From positions 1 through 47,224 of the forward strand of contig NZ_AUEY01000026.1 of the NCBI RefSeq assembly GCF_000426225.1: a stretch of 47,224 bases of DNA. The letters run 5' to 3'. The position numbers were made by a program, and so were the translations under genes. Under the pieces are notes generated by a model that saw nothing but the letters and a program-made list of their open reading frames with translations, was not told where the DNA came from and made no database searches. Positions 36,987 to 45,670 of the stretch are shown here, piece after piece (the first letter of the stretch is position 1; each line of letters begins with the position of its first letter). This DNA comes from Desulforegula conservatrix Mb1Pa. Lineage in GTDB: Bacteria > Desulfobacterota > Desulfobacteria > Desulfobacterales > Desulforegulaceae.

Positions 36987-37580
36987 ATGACGGTAATAAT
37001 AAAAAAACCAGGCATAATACTGGCTTCAAACTCACCAAGAAGGCGGGAACTGCTTGGAATGGCGGGAATAGAGTTTGAAGTTGTGCCGGCATCTTTTGAT
37101 GAGGAATCGGTGCCTTTTATGGAACCATCTGAATATACAAAATTACTGGCCGAGCAAAAGGCTCTTGAAGTAGCGAGAAAAAACCCCGATCATATGGTCA
37201 TAGGAGCTGACACAATAGTTGTCATTGATGACCAAATCCTGAATAAACCATCGTCTAAGACAGACGCAGTTAAAATGCTGAAGATGCTCTCGGGCAGGAC
37301 CCACAGGGTATTTACGGGAATCTGCCTTGCGTGCCTTTCCGAACACTTGATATATTCAGATTCAATAATTACAGATGTCACATTCAAAAGCTTAACCAAT
37401 GAAGAAATCAACTGGTATACAAATACAGACGAGCCCTATGACAAGGCCGGTGGATATGCGGTTCAAGGAGCCGGCGTCTTTATGATCGAATCAATAAAAG
37501 GCTCATACACAAATGTTATTGGCCTGCCTGTAAGCCATGTGCTTTCCCATCTTCTGGATAATGGATTCATATCATACTAA
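36987..37580 (+). CDS. maf: Maf-family nucleoside triphosphate pyrophosphatase
   Basis: The protein has 197 residues. Signatures are ILASNSPRRRELL (near 10), VIGADTIVV with the catalytic Asp, HRVFTGICL, and EPYDKAGGYAVQG. It hydrolyses non-canonical nucleotides such as dTTP/UTP analogues or m7GTP; the subgroup is not clear, although the SPRRRELL and KAGGY type fits the YhdE-like dTTP/UTP group. First gene of the maf-yggS-queH operon; start ATG with GAGG upstream. Confidence 0.93.
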   Translation: MTVIIKKPGIILASNSPRRRELLGMAGIEFEVVPASFDEESVPFMEPSEYTKLLAEQKALEVARKNPDHMVIGADTIVVIDDQILNKPSSKTDAVKMLKMLSGRTHRVFTGICLACLSEHLIYSDSIITDVTFKSLTNEEINWYTNTDEPYDKAGGYAVQGAGVFMIESIKGSYTNVIGLPVSHVLSHLLDNGFISY

Positions 37581-37601
37581 TAATAAAGCCGGGATTCATA
37601 T

Positions 37602-38294
37602 ATGGACGGACTCAAAGAACGAATTGCATCAATAAAATGCAGAATTGCAACAGCTGCAAAAAAAGCTGGCAGAAATACTTATGATGTCAGACTGATAGCT
37701 GTCAGCAAAAAGAAATCTGCCGAAATGGTAATACAGGCAATCGAAGCGGGCCAGACCATTTTCGGTGAAAATTATATCCAGGAAGCTGCTTCTAAGATAG
37801 AAGAGGTATCAAGACCGGAATCTTCCTGGCATTTTATCGGGCATTTGCAGAAAAACAAGGCAAAGTATGCGGTCAGATATTTTGATCTTATTCATACTGT
37901 TGATTCAGAAGCCCTGGCTTCAGAACTTGGCAAAAACGCCGCAAAAATAAACAAGATCCAGGATATACTGATTCAGGTTAGAATTGGAGATGAGGACTCA
38001 AAATCAGGAGTGGAGCCTTTTAAGGTCGCTGAACTTGTAAAAAACATCTCAAATATTGAAAATATAAGAATAAAGGGACTGATGACAATCCCGCCACCGG
38101 TCGAAAACCCGGAGGAAGCCAGAGCCTTCTTCAGGAAGCTTAAAAATATTTCTGATGAAATCAGGGCTAACAACATTCCCGGAGTATTAATGGATGAACT
38201 GTCCATGGGCATGAGTGATGACTTTGAAGTTGCCATAAGCGAAGGCGCGACTCTTGTCAGGGTCGGAACCGCAATTTTTGGGGGAAGATCTTGA
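37602..38294 (+). CDS. yggS: YggS/PROSC-family pyridoxal-phosphate homeostasis protein
   Basis: The protein has 230 residues. The cofactor lysine lies in LIAVSKKKSAEMVIQAIEAG; then come FGENYIQEA, WHFIGHLQKNKAKY, GLMTIPPP, and LSMGMSDDFEVAI. It binds pyridoxal 5'-phosphate without a known catalytic step and keeps its pool balanced. It starts 21 bases after maf and its stop codon overlaps the start of queH. Confidence 0.95.
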   Translation: MDGLKERIASIKCRIATAAKKAGRNTYDVRLIAVSKKKSAEMVIQAIEAGQTIFGENYIQEAASKIEEVSRPESSWHFIGHLQKNKAKYAVRYFDLIHTVDSEALASELGKNAAKINKIQDILIQVRIGDEDSKSGVEPFKVAELVKNISNIENIRIKGLMTIPPPVENPEEARAFFRKLKNISDEIRANNIPGVLMDELSMGMSDDFEVAISEGATLVRVGTAIFGGRS

Positions 38295-38839
38295 AAATAC
38301 TTCTTCACACATGCTGCGGCCCATGCACTATTTACCCTCTTGATGTCCTAAGAGAAAAAGATTTCCAAGTTACAGGCTTTTATTACAGACATAACATTCA
38401 TCCTTATACTGAATGCAAAAAAAGGGAAGAGACGCTCCTTTCATTTGCCGAAGAATCAAATCTGAAAGTAATCGTTCAGAAAGGATATGAGCTTGAGGAG
38501 TTCCTGAGGAAGATGGTTTACAGGGAAAAGGAAAGGTGCAGATTCTGCTACCATGAGAGATTGAGCACCACGGCCCTGATGGCCAAAAGCGGCAGATTCG
38601 ACGGCTTCTCGAGCACGCTTTTGTACAGCAGATTCCAGAATCATGAACTTATTCGTGAAACAGGAGAAGCTGTTTCAAAGAACCTGGACATACCTTTTAT
38701 ATATGTGGACTTCCGCGAAGGCTGGAAAAAGGGCATAGAAGTATCAAAGGAAAAAGGAATGTACAGACAGAATTACTGCGGATGCATATACAGCGAAAAA
38801 GACAGGTTTTTCAGGGAGTCCGGCAAAAAGGGGCAATAG
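38291..38839 (+). CDS. queH: Epoxyqueuosine reductase QueH
   Basis: The start is a TTG at 38291 (GGGGA before it) that overlaps the yggS stop by three bases, giving translational coupling. The 182-residue protein has HTCCGPC at the N-terminus, RCRFCYHERL, and QNYCGCIYS. These cysteines hold the iron-sulfur cluster and an additional metal in this non-orthologous replacement of QueG. It reduces epoxyqueuosine to queuosine in tRNA, the last step of the pathway. Other que genes are not in the window. Confidence 0.93.
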   Translation: MKILLHTCCGPCTIYPLDVLREKDFQVTGFYYRHNIHPYTECKKREETLLSFAEESNLKVIVQKGYELEEFLRKMVYREKERCRFCYHERLSTTALMAKSGRFDGFSSTLLYSRFQNHELIRETGEAVSKNLDIPFIYVDFREGWKKGIEVSKEKGMYRQNYCGCIYSEKDRFFRESGKKGQ

Positions 38840-39005
38840 GCCTGATTTTTGATGGCAAATTGACCATACAAGGACTCCCTTTCACAACTGTGTCTTTAAG
38901 TGTCCTAAGGTACATTCCTCCCCGAGGTCGCTTTTTTATTAAAAGTATCAGCTTTTTATTGGGGAAAAAATATTCGGCACTAAATGGGAACAGAGCCTTT
39001 AAAAC

Positions 39006-39100
39006 TGATGGAGTCTCAAAGGGCTTAAGCGTCACCTGACTTGATAGGGCGTCCATTAATTTCAGCCACTTATTGATTCAGGTCTTCGCCGGAATGGCTG
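39006..39100 (+). repeat. 135-bp palindromic element, copy 14 (degenerate)
   Basis: TGATGGAGTCTCAAA is followed by GTCACCTGACTTGATAGGGCGTCC, then GATTCAGGTCTTCGCCGGAATG. Both hairpins have lost pairing. The right end is not recognisable. It lies between queH and nhaA. Confidence 0.6.
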
Positions 39101-39170
39101 AAAAACGAGGCAGTTCTTCATAATCAATATTTTCCTGTTTCGTTGCCAATTTCTTTAATAAGGATAAACA

Positions 39171-40316
39171 ATGCGCAGAACAATTAATTTATTGAGGGAA
39201 TTTTCAATACCTCTCATATCAGGAGTAATAATAGGACTAATCTGGGCCAACCTATCTCCAGATACCTACCATCACCTTAACGAGGCAAAATGGTTTAAAA
39301 ACATAGATTTTCATTTTTTTGTAAATGATGTTTTCATGGTGTTTTTCTTTGCCATTGCTGCCGTTGAAATAACAAAAAGTTTTCATCCGGGTGGAAATCT
39401 AAACCCGATAAAAAAAGCTATCAATCCGATCATTGCAACTCTTGGAGGAGTCACCGGCCCTATTGTTGTCTATATAACAATGAACCATTTCATAGGCTCA
39501 CCAGAATTTGCAAACGGATGGGGAATACCCACAGCAACCGACATTGCCCTTGCATGGCTGCTGGCCAGATTTGTATTCGGTTCCGATCACCCGGCAGTAT
39601 CGTTTCTTCTTCTGCTTGCAATCGCTGACGATGCCATTGGACTTGTGATAATAGCCATATTTTATCCTGATCTTAATAACCCTGTTAACCCTGCCTGGTT
39701 TTTACTTGTTTTTGCAGCCATGATAGCAGCGTATCTGCTGAGAAAATATAATACGAAAAACTACTGGCCATATCTTATTCTTGGAGGCATACCATCATGG
39801 ACAGGACTCTTTCTCGCACACATGCACCCTGCCCTTGCGTTAATTTTCATAGTCCCTTTTATGCCATGTACCGAAGTTTCAAAAGGCGAACTCTACGAGG
39901 ATGATCCTTCTGATCAGACCCCACTCGCAAAATTCGAGCACGAATGGAAAGTCATAGTAGACTTCGGACTGCTTATGTTCGGAATTTCAAATGCAGGCGT
40001 TGAGTTTTCAGAAATATCAACCGCAACCTGGCTCGTATTTTGTTCCCTTCTTTTTGGAAAAACCATTGGAGTCTTCGTTTTTGGCAGGATAGGAATGGCC
40101 ATGGGATTCCCACTGCCTGACAGAATGGACAGCAAGACCCTTTTTGTGGCAGGCAACGTGGCTGGACTTGGCCTTACAGTAGCGCTTTTTGTCGCAGGCC
40201 AGGCTTTTACAGGGGAAGTCCAAGGAGCAGCAAAAATGGGGGCCCTGTTCAGCGCAGTTATTTCCTTAAGTGCAGTTGTGCTTTCGAAATTACTGAAAAT
40301 AAAAAAGATAGATTAA
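39171..40316 (+). CDS. nhaA: NhaA-family Na+/H+ antiporter
   Basis: The protein has 381 residues and about 11-12 transmembrane helices. Family motifs are ATDIALAWLLARFVFG and the ion-binding pair in AIADDAIGLVIIAIF, corresponding to Asp163-Asp164 of E. coli NhaA. It exports sodium in exchange for protons across the inner membrane. The N-terminus (RTINLLREFSIPLISGV) is typical. The cytosolic loop PCTEVSKGELYEDDPSDQTPLAKFEHEWK is also conserved. Isolated gene with start ATG 39171 after AAGGAT. Confidence 0.94.
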   Translation: MRRTINLLREFSIPLISGVIIGLIWANLSPDTYHHLNEAKWFKNIDFHFFVNDVFMVFFFAIAAVEITKSFHPGGNLNPIKKAINPIIATLGGVTGPIVVYITMNHFIGSPEFANGWGIPTATDIALAWLLARFVFGSDHPAVSFLLLLAIADDAIGLVIIAIFYPDLNNPVNPAWFLLVFAAMIAAYLLRKYNTKNYWPYLILGGIPSWTGLFLAHMHPALALIFIVPFMPCTEVSKGELYEDDPSDQTPLAKFEHEWKVIVDFGLLMFGISNAGVEFSEISTATWLVFCSLLFGKTIGVFVFGRIGMAMGFPLPDRMDSKTLFVAGNVAGLGLTVALFVAGQAFTGEVQGAAKMGALFSAVISLSAVVLSKLLKIKKID

Positions 40317-40460
40317 TGAAAACCAAAGAATCAATGGGGTTTTTGAAAAAAATACCCATGAAAAAAACTGTTCATTTTACGGCAATAATCCATGTTAACT
40401 TGATTTAAACTTAGGATAATATTCAGAGCGGATTTTTATGAAATTTTATGGCAGGAATAA

Positions 40461-40496
40461 ATAAAAAACCGGTTTCCCTCATTGGAGAGAAACCGG
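40461..40496 (-). terminator. Rho-independent terminator of the ferredoxin gene
   Basis: On the minus strand CCGGTTTCTCTC and GAGGGAAACCGG pair (12 bp, one G-T) around CAAT and are followed by TTTTTTAT. It lies 15 bases after the ferredoxin stop. Confidence 0.93.
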
Positions 40497-40511
40497 AATA
40501 AAAGCTTTAAA

Positions 40512-40700
40512 TTAGCTTTCCTCGATGGTGATTGCGCCTGGCTCACATACTTCAACGCAGCTTTCACAACCAAGACATTCTTCTGCATTAACTGGAACTG
40601 ATTTTCCATCCTGCATTTCAAATACGTTTACTGGACATACATCTACGCATTCTTCACAGCCCTGGCATTTTGCTTCATCAACTATTGGATTGAAACCCAT
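40512..40700 (-). CDS. 2[4Fe-4S] ferredoxin
   Basis: The protein has 62 residues. Two complete motifs, CQGCEECVDVCP and CLGCESCVEVCEPG, each supply three cysteines to one cluster and one to the other. It is strongly acidic and of normal size. In this organism it is a likely low-potential electron carrier, and a plausible partner of the HdrA complex at 1-5058, though the distance in the genome gives no proof. The start ATG 40700 has AAGGAGG, the best ribosome site in the window, which fits a highly expressed protein. It has its own strong terminator. Confidence 0.95.
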   Translation of the reverse strand: MGFNPIVDEAKCQGCEECVDVCPVNVFEMQDGKSVPVNAEECLGCESCVEVCEPGAITIEES

Positions 40701-41007
40701 GATTAATTCCCTCCTTAAGGATCTTTTTAATTATACTTTATGGAACCCCATATTATATGCCGGTATTTTTTTGTAAAGCATGAAATTCATATTTTCATGA
40801 AAAAAAATAACGAAAAACATCAACTAAACATCTATAAAAAAAGAGAGTGGCTGAAGGCATAAAACAAAAAGTGAAGGTTATTCAAAACCATAAGACACAG
40901 TTTATTTTAAAGCTCCAGATGTGCTTTTTTAATGAAACGCCAATTTTATATTTTGTTTGATTTGGCATGTCAACCTTGTGAAATAAAAAAAAACAGGCGG
41001 ACAAGTT
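40701..41007. other. Intergenic region without recognisable feature
   Basis: AT-rich upstream region of the ferredoxin gene, ending at the stop of the unknown gene 41008-41973. It must hold the ferredoxin promoter. I saw no clear motif, repeat copy or RNA gene here. Confidence 0.4.
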
Positions 41008-41973
41008 TTAAGCAACAAAACAGACAACAGGAAAGATACAATTATCTGATAATAAAGAATATCCAGCAAAAGCATCTAATTTTAACCCAAGCGCTCCTGC
41101 CAGTGCTTTCCTAAAGTCTGAAGGATCAGAAGCAGCAAAAAACAAGTTGCCAGGATTTTCCACAATCTGCTCCCCGTTTTCCAGAAGCTCAAAAAAATTT
41201 GGATCAAATTTATGATTCTCACTAACATGCCATGCGAGCTTCAATAAATCTGAGTTAGCAATCCCATCTTTTCCTTTTTTGGCTTTATAGAACTTTATTT
41301 CACCATTCTTAAAAAATTCACTGAAGGCTATAAAGGCTTCCTTCTCGTCCGTAAATATCATTCTGCTTTGGCCAGACAAAAAAAAGAATGCCGCCAGCCA
41401 CGAAACCACCCTCGACTTCATATTATCAAGCCTGAAACCGGACAGATCAAAAGAAGCATTATCCTCAAAATCATTATTCTTCTTTTCAGGATCAATAAAA
41501 AGCCTTTTATGGTTCTGTGAAATACGCCTGAGCGCACTATTAATATCATATTCCTGACGGTCAAGAAGCTGAATCAGAAAAAGAGTTATTTCCTGTCTTA
41601 AGAGCAGTTCATCAAACGATTGATGGTCGTCTTCAGGATCTTTATCGATTCCATCCATGCTGCCCATTATATCAACTGACTCATTAAACGGATCAATATG
41701 GTTGAAGAAAGCTGCAACAGCTTTAAGATCAATAGACTCCATGTTTTTTGACCAGTCCAGAAATCCATGAGCTATTTTTACGGATTTATCCGATGACAGT
41801 CTGAATAGTTCGCATATTATTTTCCCATCCGCCTCTAATTTAGAAATCTCATCTGATACGTTTCTTTCAAAAACCCTGTATGCCTTAAACTGGCCCATAA
41901 AACTAAAAAGTTTTTCGACCCTTTCCGGTTCCATAAAAGTAAAAGGGAAATAAACAGGAACATCAGTAATCAT
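41008..41973 (-). CDS. Unknown 321-residue protein, coupled to cysteine synthase-CysRS
   Basis: I do not recognise this family. The protein has no signal peptide and no clear transmembrane helix; the segment SWLAAFFFLSG at about 190-200 is the most hydrophobic stretch. It is rich in acidic and aromatic residues, and mainly helical by eye. Its ATG (41973) follows directly on the TAA of the fusion gene (41976-41974), with GAGAGG as ribosome site, so the two are translated together. This suggests a role near cysteine metabolism or charging, as inference. The C-terminus ends CIFPVVCFVA. Confidence 0.82.
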   Translation of the reverse strand: MITDVPVYFPFTFMEPERVEKLFSFMGQFKAYRVFERNVSDEISKLEADGKIICELFRLSSDKSVKIAHGFLDWSKNMESIDLKAVAAFFNHIDPFNESVDIMGSMDGIDKDPEDDHQSFDELLLRQEITLFLIQLLDRQEYDINSALRRISQNHKRLFIDPEKKNNDFEDNASFDLSGFRLDNMKSRVVSWLAAFFFLSGQSRMIFTDEKEAFIAFSEFFKNGEIKFYKAKKGKDGIANSDLLKLAWHVSENHKFDPNFFELLENGEQIVENPGNLFFAASDPSDFRKALAGALGLKLDAFAGYSLLSDNCIFPVVCFVA

Positions 41974-44253
41974 TTATGACCTCTCATCCTGGACAACAAC
42001 GCCAAGCGCTATCAGCCTGTCTCTTATTCTATCTGACCTTTCCCAATCCTTATTGGATCTGGCAAGATTTCTTTCTTCTATAAGGGCATTAATTTCAGGA
42101 CTTTCAGCTGTAACTGAAAAAACCATTACCCCAAGAACCCCATCTATTTTCCTGAAAGCATCAAGAATTTTAACTGCATCTTCTGATGAAATTCTCTTTT
42201 CAAGCACAAGGGAATTAACCTTTTTCACAGCCTTGAAAAGAGCAGCCATGACTTCAGAAATATTCATATCGTCATCCATGGCATCATTGAATTCCTTCCT
42301 GATATCATAGACAAACTGATCAATATCATGATGAGGAGTTCCGCCCTGGTATCCGAGAATGGAGCTAATACATAAATCTATTCTTGAAAGACTCTTTGAA
42401 GCGGCCTCAAGACTCGAATCACTATAAGTCAAAGGCTTTCTGTAGTGAGTGGACAAGAACCAGAATCTGATAACCCTTGAATTCCAACCCTTCTCGATAA
42501 GATCTCTGAGAGTAAGCCTGAATCCTTTGTCATCAACAATCCTGCCTTCGGAAATAACCCTTTCACAATGTGCCCATGAATTTGCAAGCGGTTTGCCTGT
42601 GAGTGCCATGGCAATTGCCATTTCATTCTCGTGGTGAGGAAAAAGAAGATGAATGCTGCTTGTATGTATATCAAATGTTCCGCCAAGATATTTCATGGAC
42701 ATTGCCGCACACTGAATATGCCATGAAGGCCTGACATTCCCCCACTTGGTCTTGATATAGATTCCGCGTTTAAGCTCTGAAAGCCTTATTCTTCTAAATA
42801 AAGTAAAATCCCTGGGATTTTCCTTTTCATATTCATCAAGATCAACAGTGGCACCGAGCCTTATTTTTTCAAGATCAACGCCTGAAAGCCCGCCGTATTC
42901 GGAAATTTTTGAAATATCGAAATAAATGGAATGGTATTTTTCGTAAGCCACACCCTTTTCGACAAGCTTTTCTGTCATTTCCACCATATCTCCAAGATGT
43001 TCTGACACTTTTGGATATTTTTTTGCTGGAATGATATTCAGAAAATCACAATCATCTTTAAAAAGCTTTATATAGTGCTCTGTAAAATCAGCAAGGCTCT
43101 GCCCTGTCTTTTCAGACTTTTCTATGGTTTTGTCATCCATGTCCGTAATATTAATGACATGGTTGACTTCAAACCCATGATAAGCAAGATATCTGTAGAT
43201 AAGATCAGCAAAGACAAATCTGCGGCATTCACCAAGATGCATGACATCATGGGCAGTAGGGCCGCATGAATACATATTTATCTTTCCTGGAAGAATTGGC
43301 TCGATAACTTCCTTGCGCCTTGTGAGTGTATTAAAGAGTTTGAAATCAAGAGGAGTCTGCACTGTAAAAAGAGAGGTGCTGAGGTAGCGTTCTCCGCTGT
43401 CAGGAAAAATTACGACGATAATACCCTCTTCCAGTTCTTTTGCTTTTCTGACAGCCATTGCCATGGCCGCGCCACTGCTCATTCCGACAAAAAGGCCTTC
43501 TTCTTTAGAAAGTCTTCTTGCCATTTCATACGCTTCTTCGTCTTCGATATTAAGTTTTTCATCAAGACGTTTTTTATCGAATATTTCAGGAACATAGGCT
43601 TCACGAAGATTTTTGAGGCCCTGGATCTTGTGACCAAGATATGGCTCAACGCCTATTATTCTGATTTCAGGATTGAACTCCTTAAGTCTTCTTGAACACC
43701 CCATAAGAGTGCCTGTGGTTCCCATAGTCGCAATGAAATGGGTGATTCTGCCATCTGTCTGATTCCATATTTCTTCGGCAGTTCCACGGTAATGAGCCAT
43801 CCAGTTAGCTTCATTATTGAACTGGTCAGTAACAAAATATAAAGATGGATTCTCTCTGCCAAGGCGATAAGCCTCTTCAATTGCTCCGTCAGTACCCATC
43901 TGGCCGGGAGTAAGCAGTATTTCAGCGCCTCTTGCCCTTAAAATCTTCTGCCGCTCCACACTTGCGGCCTCTGACATCGTCAGAAGAAGCCTGTATCCTT
44001 TAACTGCACAAACCAGGGCAAGTCCTATTCCTGTGTTGCCGCTTGTCGCTTCCACGACGATCTTGTCATGGGTCAGGTCCCCTGATTTTTCAGCCTCGTT
44101 TATCAGATAAAGAGCTGCCCTGTCCTTTATGGATCCGCCCGGATTCATATATTCAAGCTTGGCAAAGATCTTTACCTTCGAAGGATTAGGATTAAGTCTA
44201 CTGATTTCAATAAGTGGGGTATTGCCGATAAAATCAAGAATTGAGTGGGTCAT
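41974..44253 (-). CDS. Fusion of cysteine synthase and cysteinyl-tRNA synthetase-like domains
   Basis: The protein has 759 residues. Residues 1-300 are a PLP-dependent cysteine synthase: Lys43 in GSIKDRAA, TSGNTGIG at 70-77, GTTGTLMG, and PDSGERYLS. Residues 305-759 are CysRS-like: LFNTLTRRKE, MYSCGPTAHD, NITDMDDK, WHIQC, FPHHENE and the C-terminal DALR-like and KDWERSDRIRDRLIALGV segments. Zinc ligands match E. coli (Cys330, Cys515, His540, Glu544). Other signatures are altered: HIGH reads HLGE (339-342), GGG in the DIHGGG motif is TSS (531-533), and KMSKS is missing (residues 571-578 read RIVDDKGF). The protein could make cysteine and pass it to the second active site. Whether the second part still charges tRNA is uncertain. 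The start ATG 44253 opens the operon with the unknown gene. Confidence 0.9.
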   Translation of the reverse strand: MTHSILDFIGNTPLIEISRLNPNPSKVKIFAKLEYMNPGGSIKDRAALYLINEAEKSGDLTHDKIVVEATSGNTGIGLALVCAVKGYRLLLTMSEAASVERQKILRARGAEILLTPGQMGTDGAIEEAYRLGRENPSLYFVTDQFNNEANWMAHYRGTAEEIWNQTDGRITHFIATMGTTGTLMGCSRRLKEFNPEIRIIGVEPYLGHKIQGLKNLREAYVPEIFDKKRLDEKLNIEDEEAYEMARRLSKEEGLFVGMSSGAAMAMAVRKAKELEEGIIVVIFPDSGERYLSTSLFTVQTPLDFKLFNTLTRRKEVIEPILPGKINMYSCGPTAHDVMHLGECRRFVFADLIYRYLAYHGFEVNHVINITDMDDKTIEKSEKTGQSLADFTEHYIKLFKDDCDFLNIIPAKKYPKVSEHLGDMVEMTEKLVEKGVAYEKYHSIYFDISKISEYGGLSGVDLEKIRLGATVDLDEYEKENPRDFTLFRRIRLSELKRGIYIKTKWGNVRPSWHIQCAAMSMKYLGGTFDIHTSSIHLLFPHHENEMAIAMALTGKPLANSWAHCERVISEGRIVDDKGFRLTLRDLIEKGWNSRVIRFWFLSTHYRKPLTYSDSSLEAASKSLSRIDLCISSILGYQGGTPHHDIDQFVYDIRKEFNDAMDDDMNISEVMAALFKAVKKVNSLVLEKRISSEDAVKILDAFRKIDGVLGVMVFSVTAESPEINALIEERNLARSNKDWERSDRIRDRLIALGVVVQDERS

Positions 44254-44499
44254 CCCAATGATTCCGATTCTGCAGGTTTGTGAAAAAAAGCAAGGAAATC
44301 AAATATAATATGACCCCTTGCAGCTAGAAATAATAAGGCTGTAAAAACGGTGAACTTATAAAATCCAGCCGTGTATATAAAGGGATGTAGCCTTGTTATA
44401 AGGCTATGTCAACAGACTATTTCCGGCATCGATTAAAGTGCCTGACGATCAATTTGGAAACACTCCGGGGCCTCTGCTGGTTTAAAGCCAAATAATAAT

Positions 44500-44622
44500 T
44501 GGCAAGGCCGCAAAAAGTCCGATTTCAGTCATACCGGCATCTATAAATATCTGAAAATACAAAGATGCCGGTCAAGTCAGGCATAACGTTGAAGGCCTTT
44601 ATTGACTTTTTCGAGACCATCA
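44500..44622 (+). repeat. 135-bp palindromic element, copy 15
   Basis: TGGCAAGGCCGCAAAAAGTC at left and inverted TGATGGTCTCGAAAAAGTC at right. It is shorter than the others, with one hairpin reduced. It lies between the MBL gene and the fusion gene, followed at 44646-44690 by a short AAAGTTTTTGCCGGG repeat. The rest of 44254-44499 shows nothing. Confidence 0.82.
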
Positions 44623-44746
44623 TAATGAATTTATTTACATTGCTGAAAAGTTTTTGCCGGGCTTTTTCCAAAAAACGGCCAGCCGGAGCAGGAATATCCA
44701 TATATAAAGACGACATAAAAGAAAGTTTTTGAAACGGCACAAAAAA

Positions 44747-45553
44747 TCATGGCTTTCTGTGGGCTTCTCCGTTTATTCCCTCAAAATGAGTCAAAGGCTT
44801 CAGATGCTTTGGAATTCCTCTGCATATCTGCTTCGCAATGGCTTCTGTAATGGTTGTAAGCTTGCGCGGAGTAAGAAACCCTCCGTGGGCCAGAAGAACC
44901 TTTTCAGATCTCAATGACTCAATTTTTTTCAGGGATTTTTTCATTACTTCTGGGTAGCTTACTGGAAAAGGAGGAATAAATTTACCGTTCACCATAAGAC
45001 ACAGATCGCCAACATAAAGAATTTTTTCCTTTCTGTTATGGACAACTATGTCATGGCTTGTGTGGCCAGGTGTTTCATAGACTGTCCAGTCAGAAAAAAA
45101 AGGAAGTCTGATACCATCTCTAAGCTTAAAATCAAGCTCATAGCTCCTGCCATAAAACATATCCTCGAATTTTCTGTTATAAACCTTTGCAACCCAGTAT
45201 CCGAGCGCAGTATCAACCTTGTGCTGGATATAGCCGCCAAACCCTGAATACCAGTCATTCAGATTATGAGGGCCTGCAACCGGAATTCCATATCTTTTTC
45301 TGAAATATTGGATGCCACCTGCGTGATCAGGATGGGTATGGCTTGATATCACAAGCTTAAGGTCTGATATCGGCCTATTTAAGCCATGTTTTATAAAATC
45401 CACGACTCTTTTGACATCGCATTTGCAACCTGCATCAAGAAGAAGAAGAGCATTTTCATATTCAGCAAGAAAAATAGTGGATATATAGGCTGGAATCGAA
45501 TGAATCCCAAGAAATCGGCCTGTTTTTAGTGGAGTATTTCTGCTATTTGGCAT
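44747..45553 (-). CDS. MBL-fold metallo-hydrolase
   Basis: The protein has 268 residues. The metal motif is SSHTHPDHAGG (HxHxDH), with a later His in ETPGHTSHDIV, Asp in LYVGDLCLM and His in LLAHGGFL. No signal peptide is visible. Members include glyoxalase II, lactonases and many unassigned hydrolases; the substrate is not inferable. Single gene, divergent from the VOC gene. Confidence 0.9.
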   Translation of the reverse strand: MPNSRNTPLKTGRFLGIHSIPAYISTIFLAEYENALLLLDAGCKCDVKRVVDFIKHGLNRPISDLKLVISSHTHPDHAGGIQYFRKRYGIPVAGPHNLNDWYSGFGGYIQHKVDTALGYWVAKVYNRKFEDMFYGRSYELDFKLRDGIRLPFFSDWTVYETPGHTSHDIVVHNRKEKILYVGDLCLMVNGKFIPPFPVSYPEVMKKSLKKIESLRSEKVLLAHGGFLTPRKLTTITEAIAKQICRGIPKHLKPLTHFEGINGEAHRKP

Positions 45554-45670
45554 AATTAATTTCCAGTCTGCTGGATCGCAGAATCAGCATTATAAATTTT
45601 GATTACCATTCATTGTTAAAGTTTACTCTAGCTTTATGCCATATCATTCTTGTCTTGAAAAGGATAAAAT

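Noticed and set aside
44646-44690. Short AAAGTTTTTGCCGGG repeat as a terminator of the MBL gene
   Set aside because: The T-run precedes the GC-rich part, and similar sequences at 6358 and 12703 lie in different contexts, so it is listed as a dispersed repeat only.
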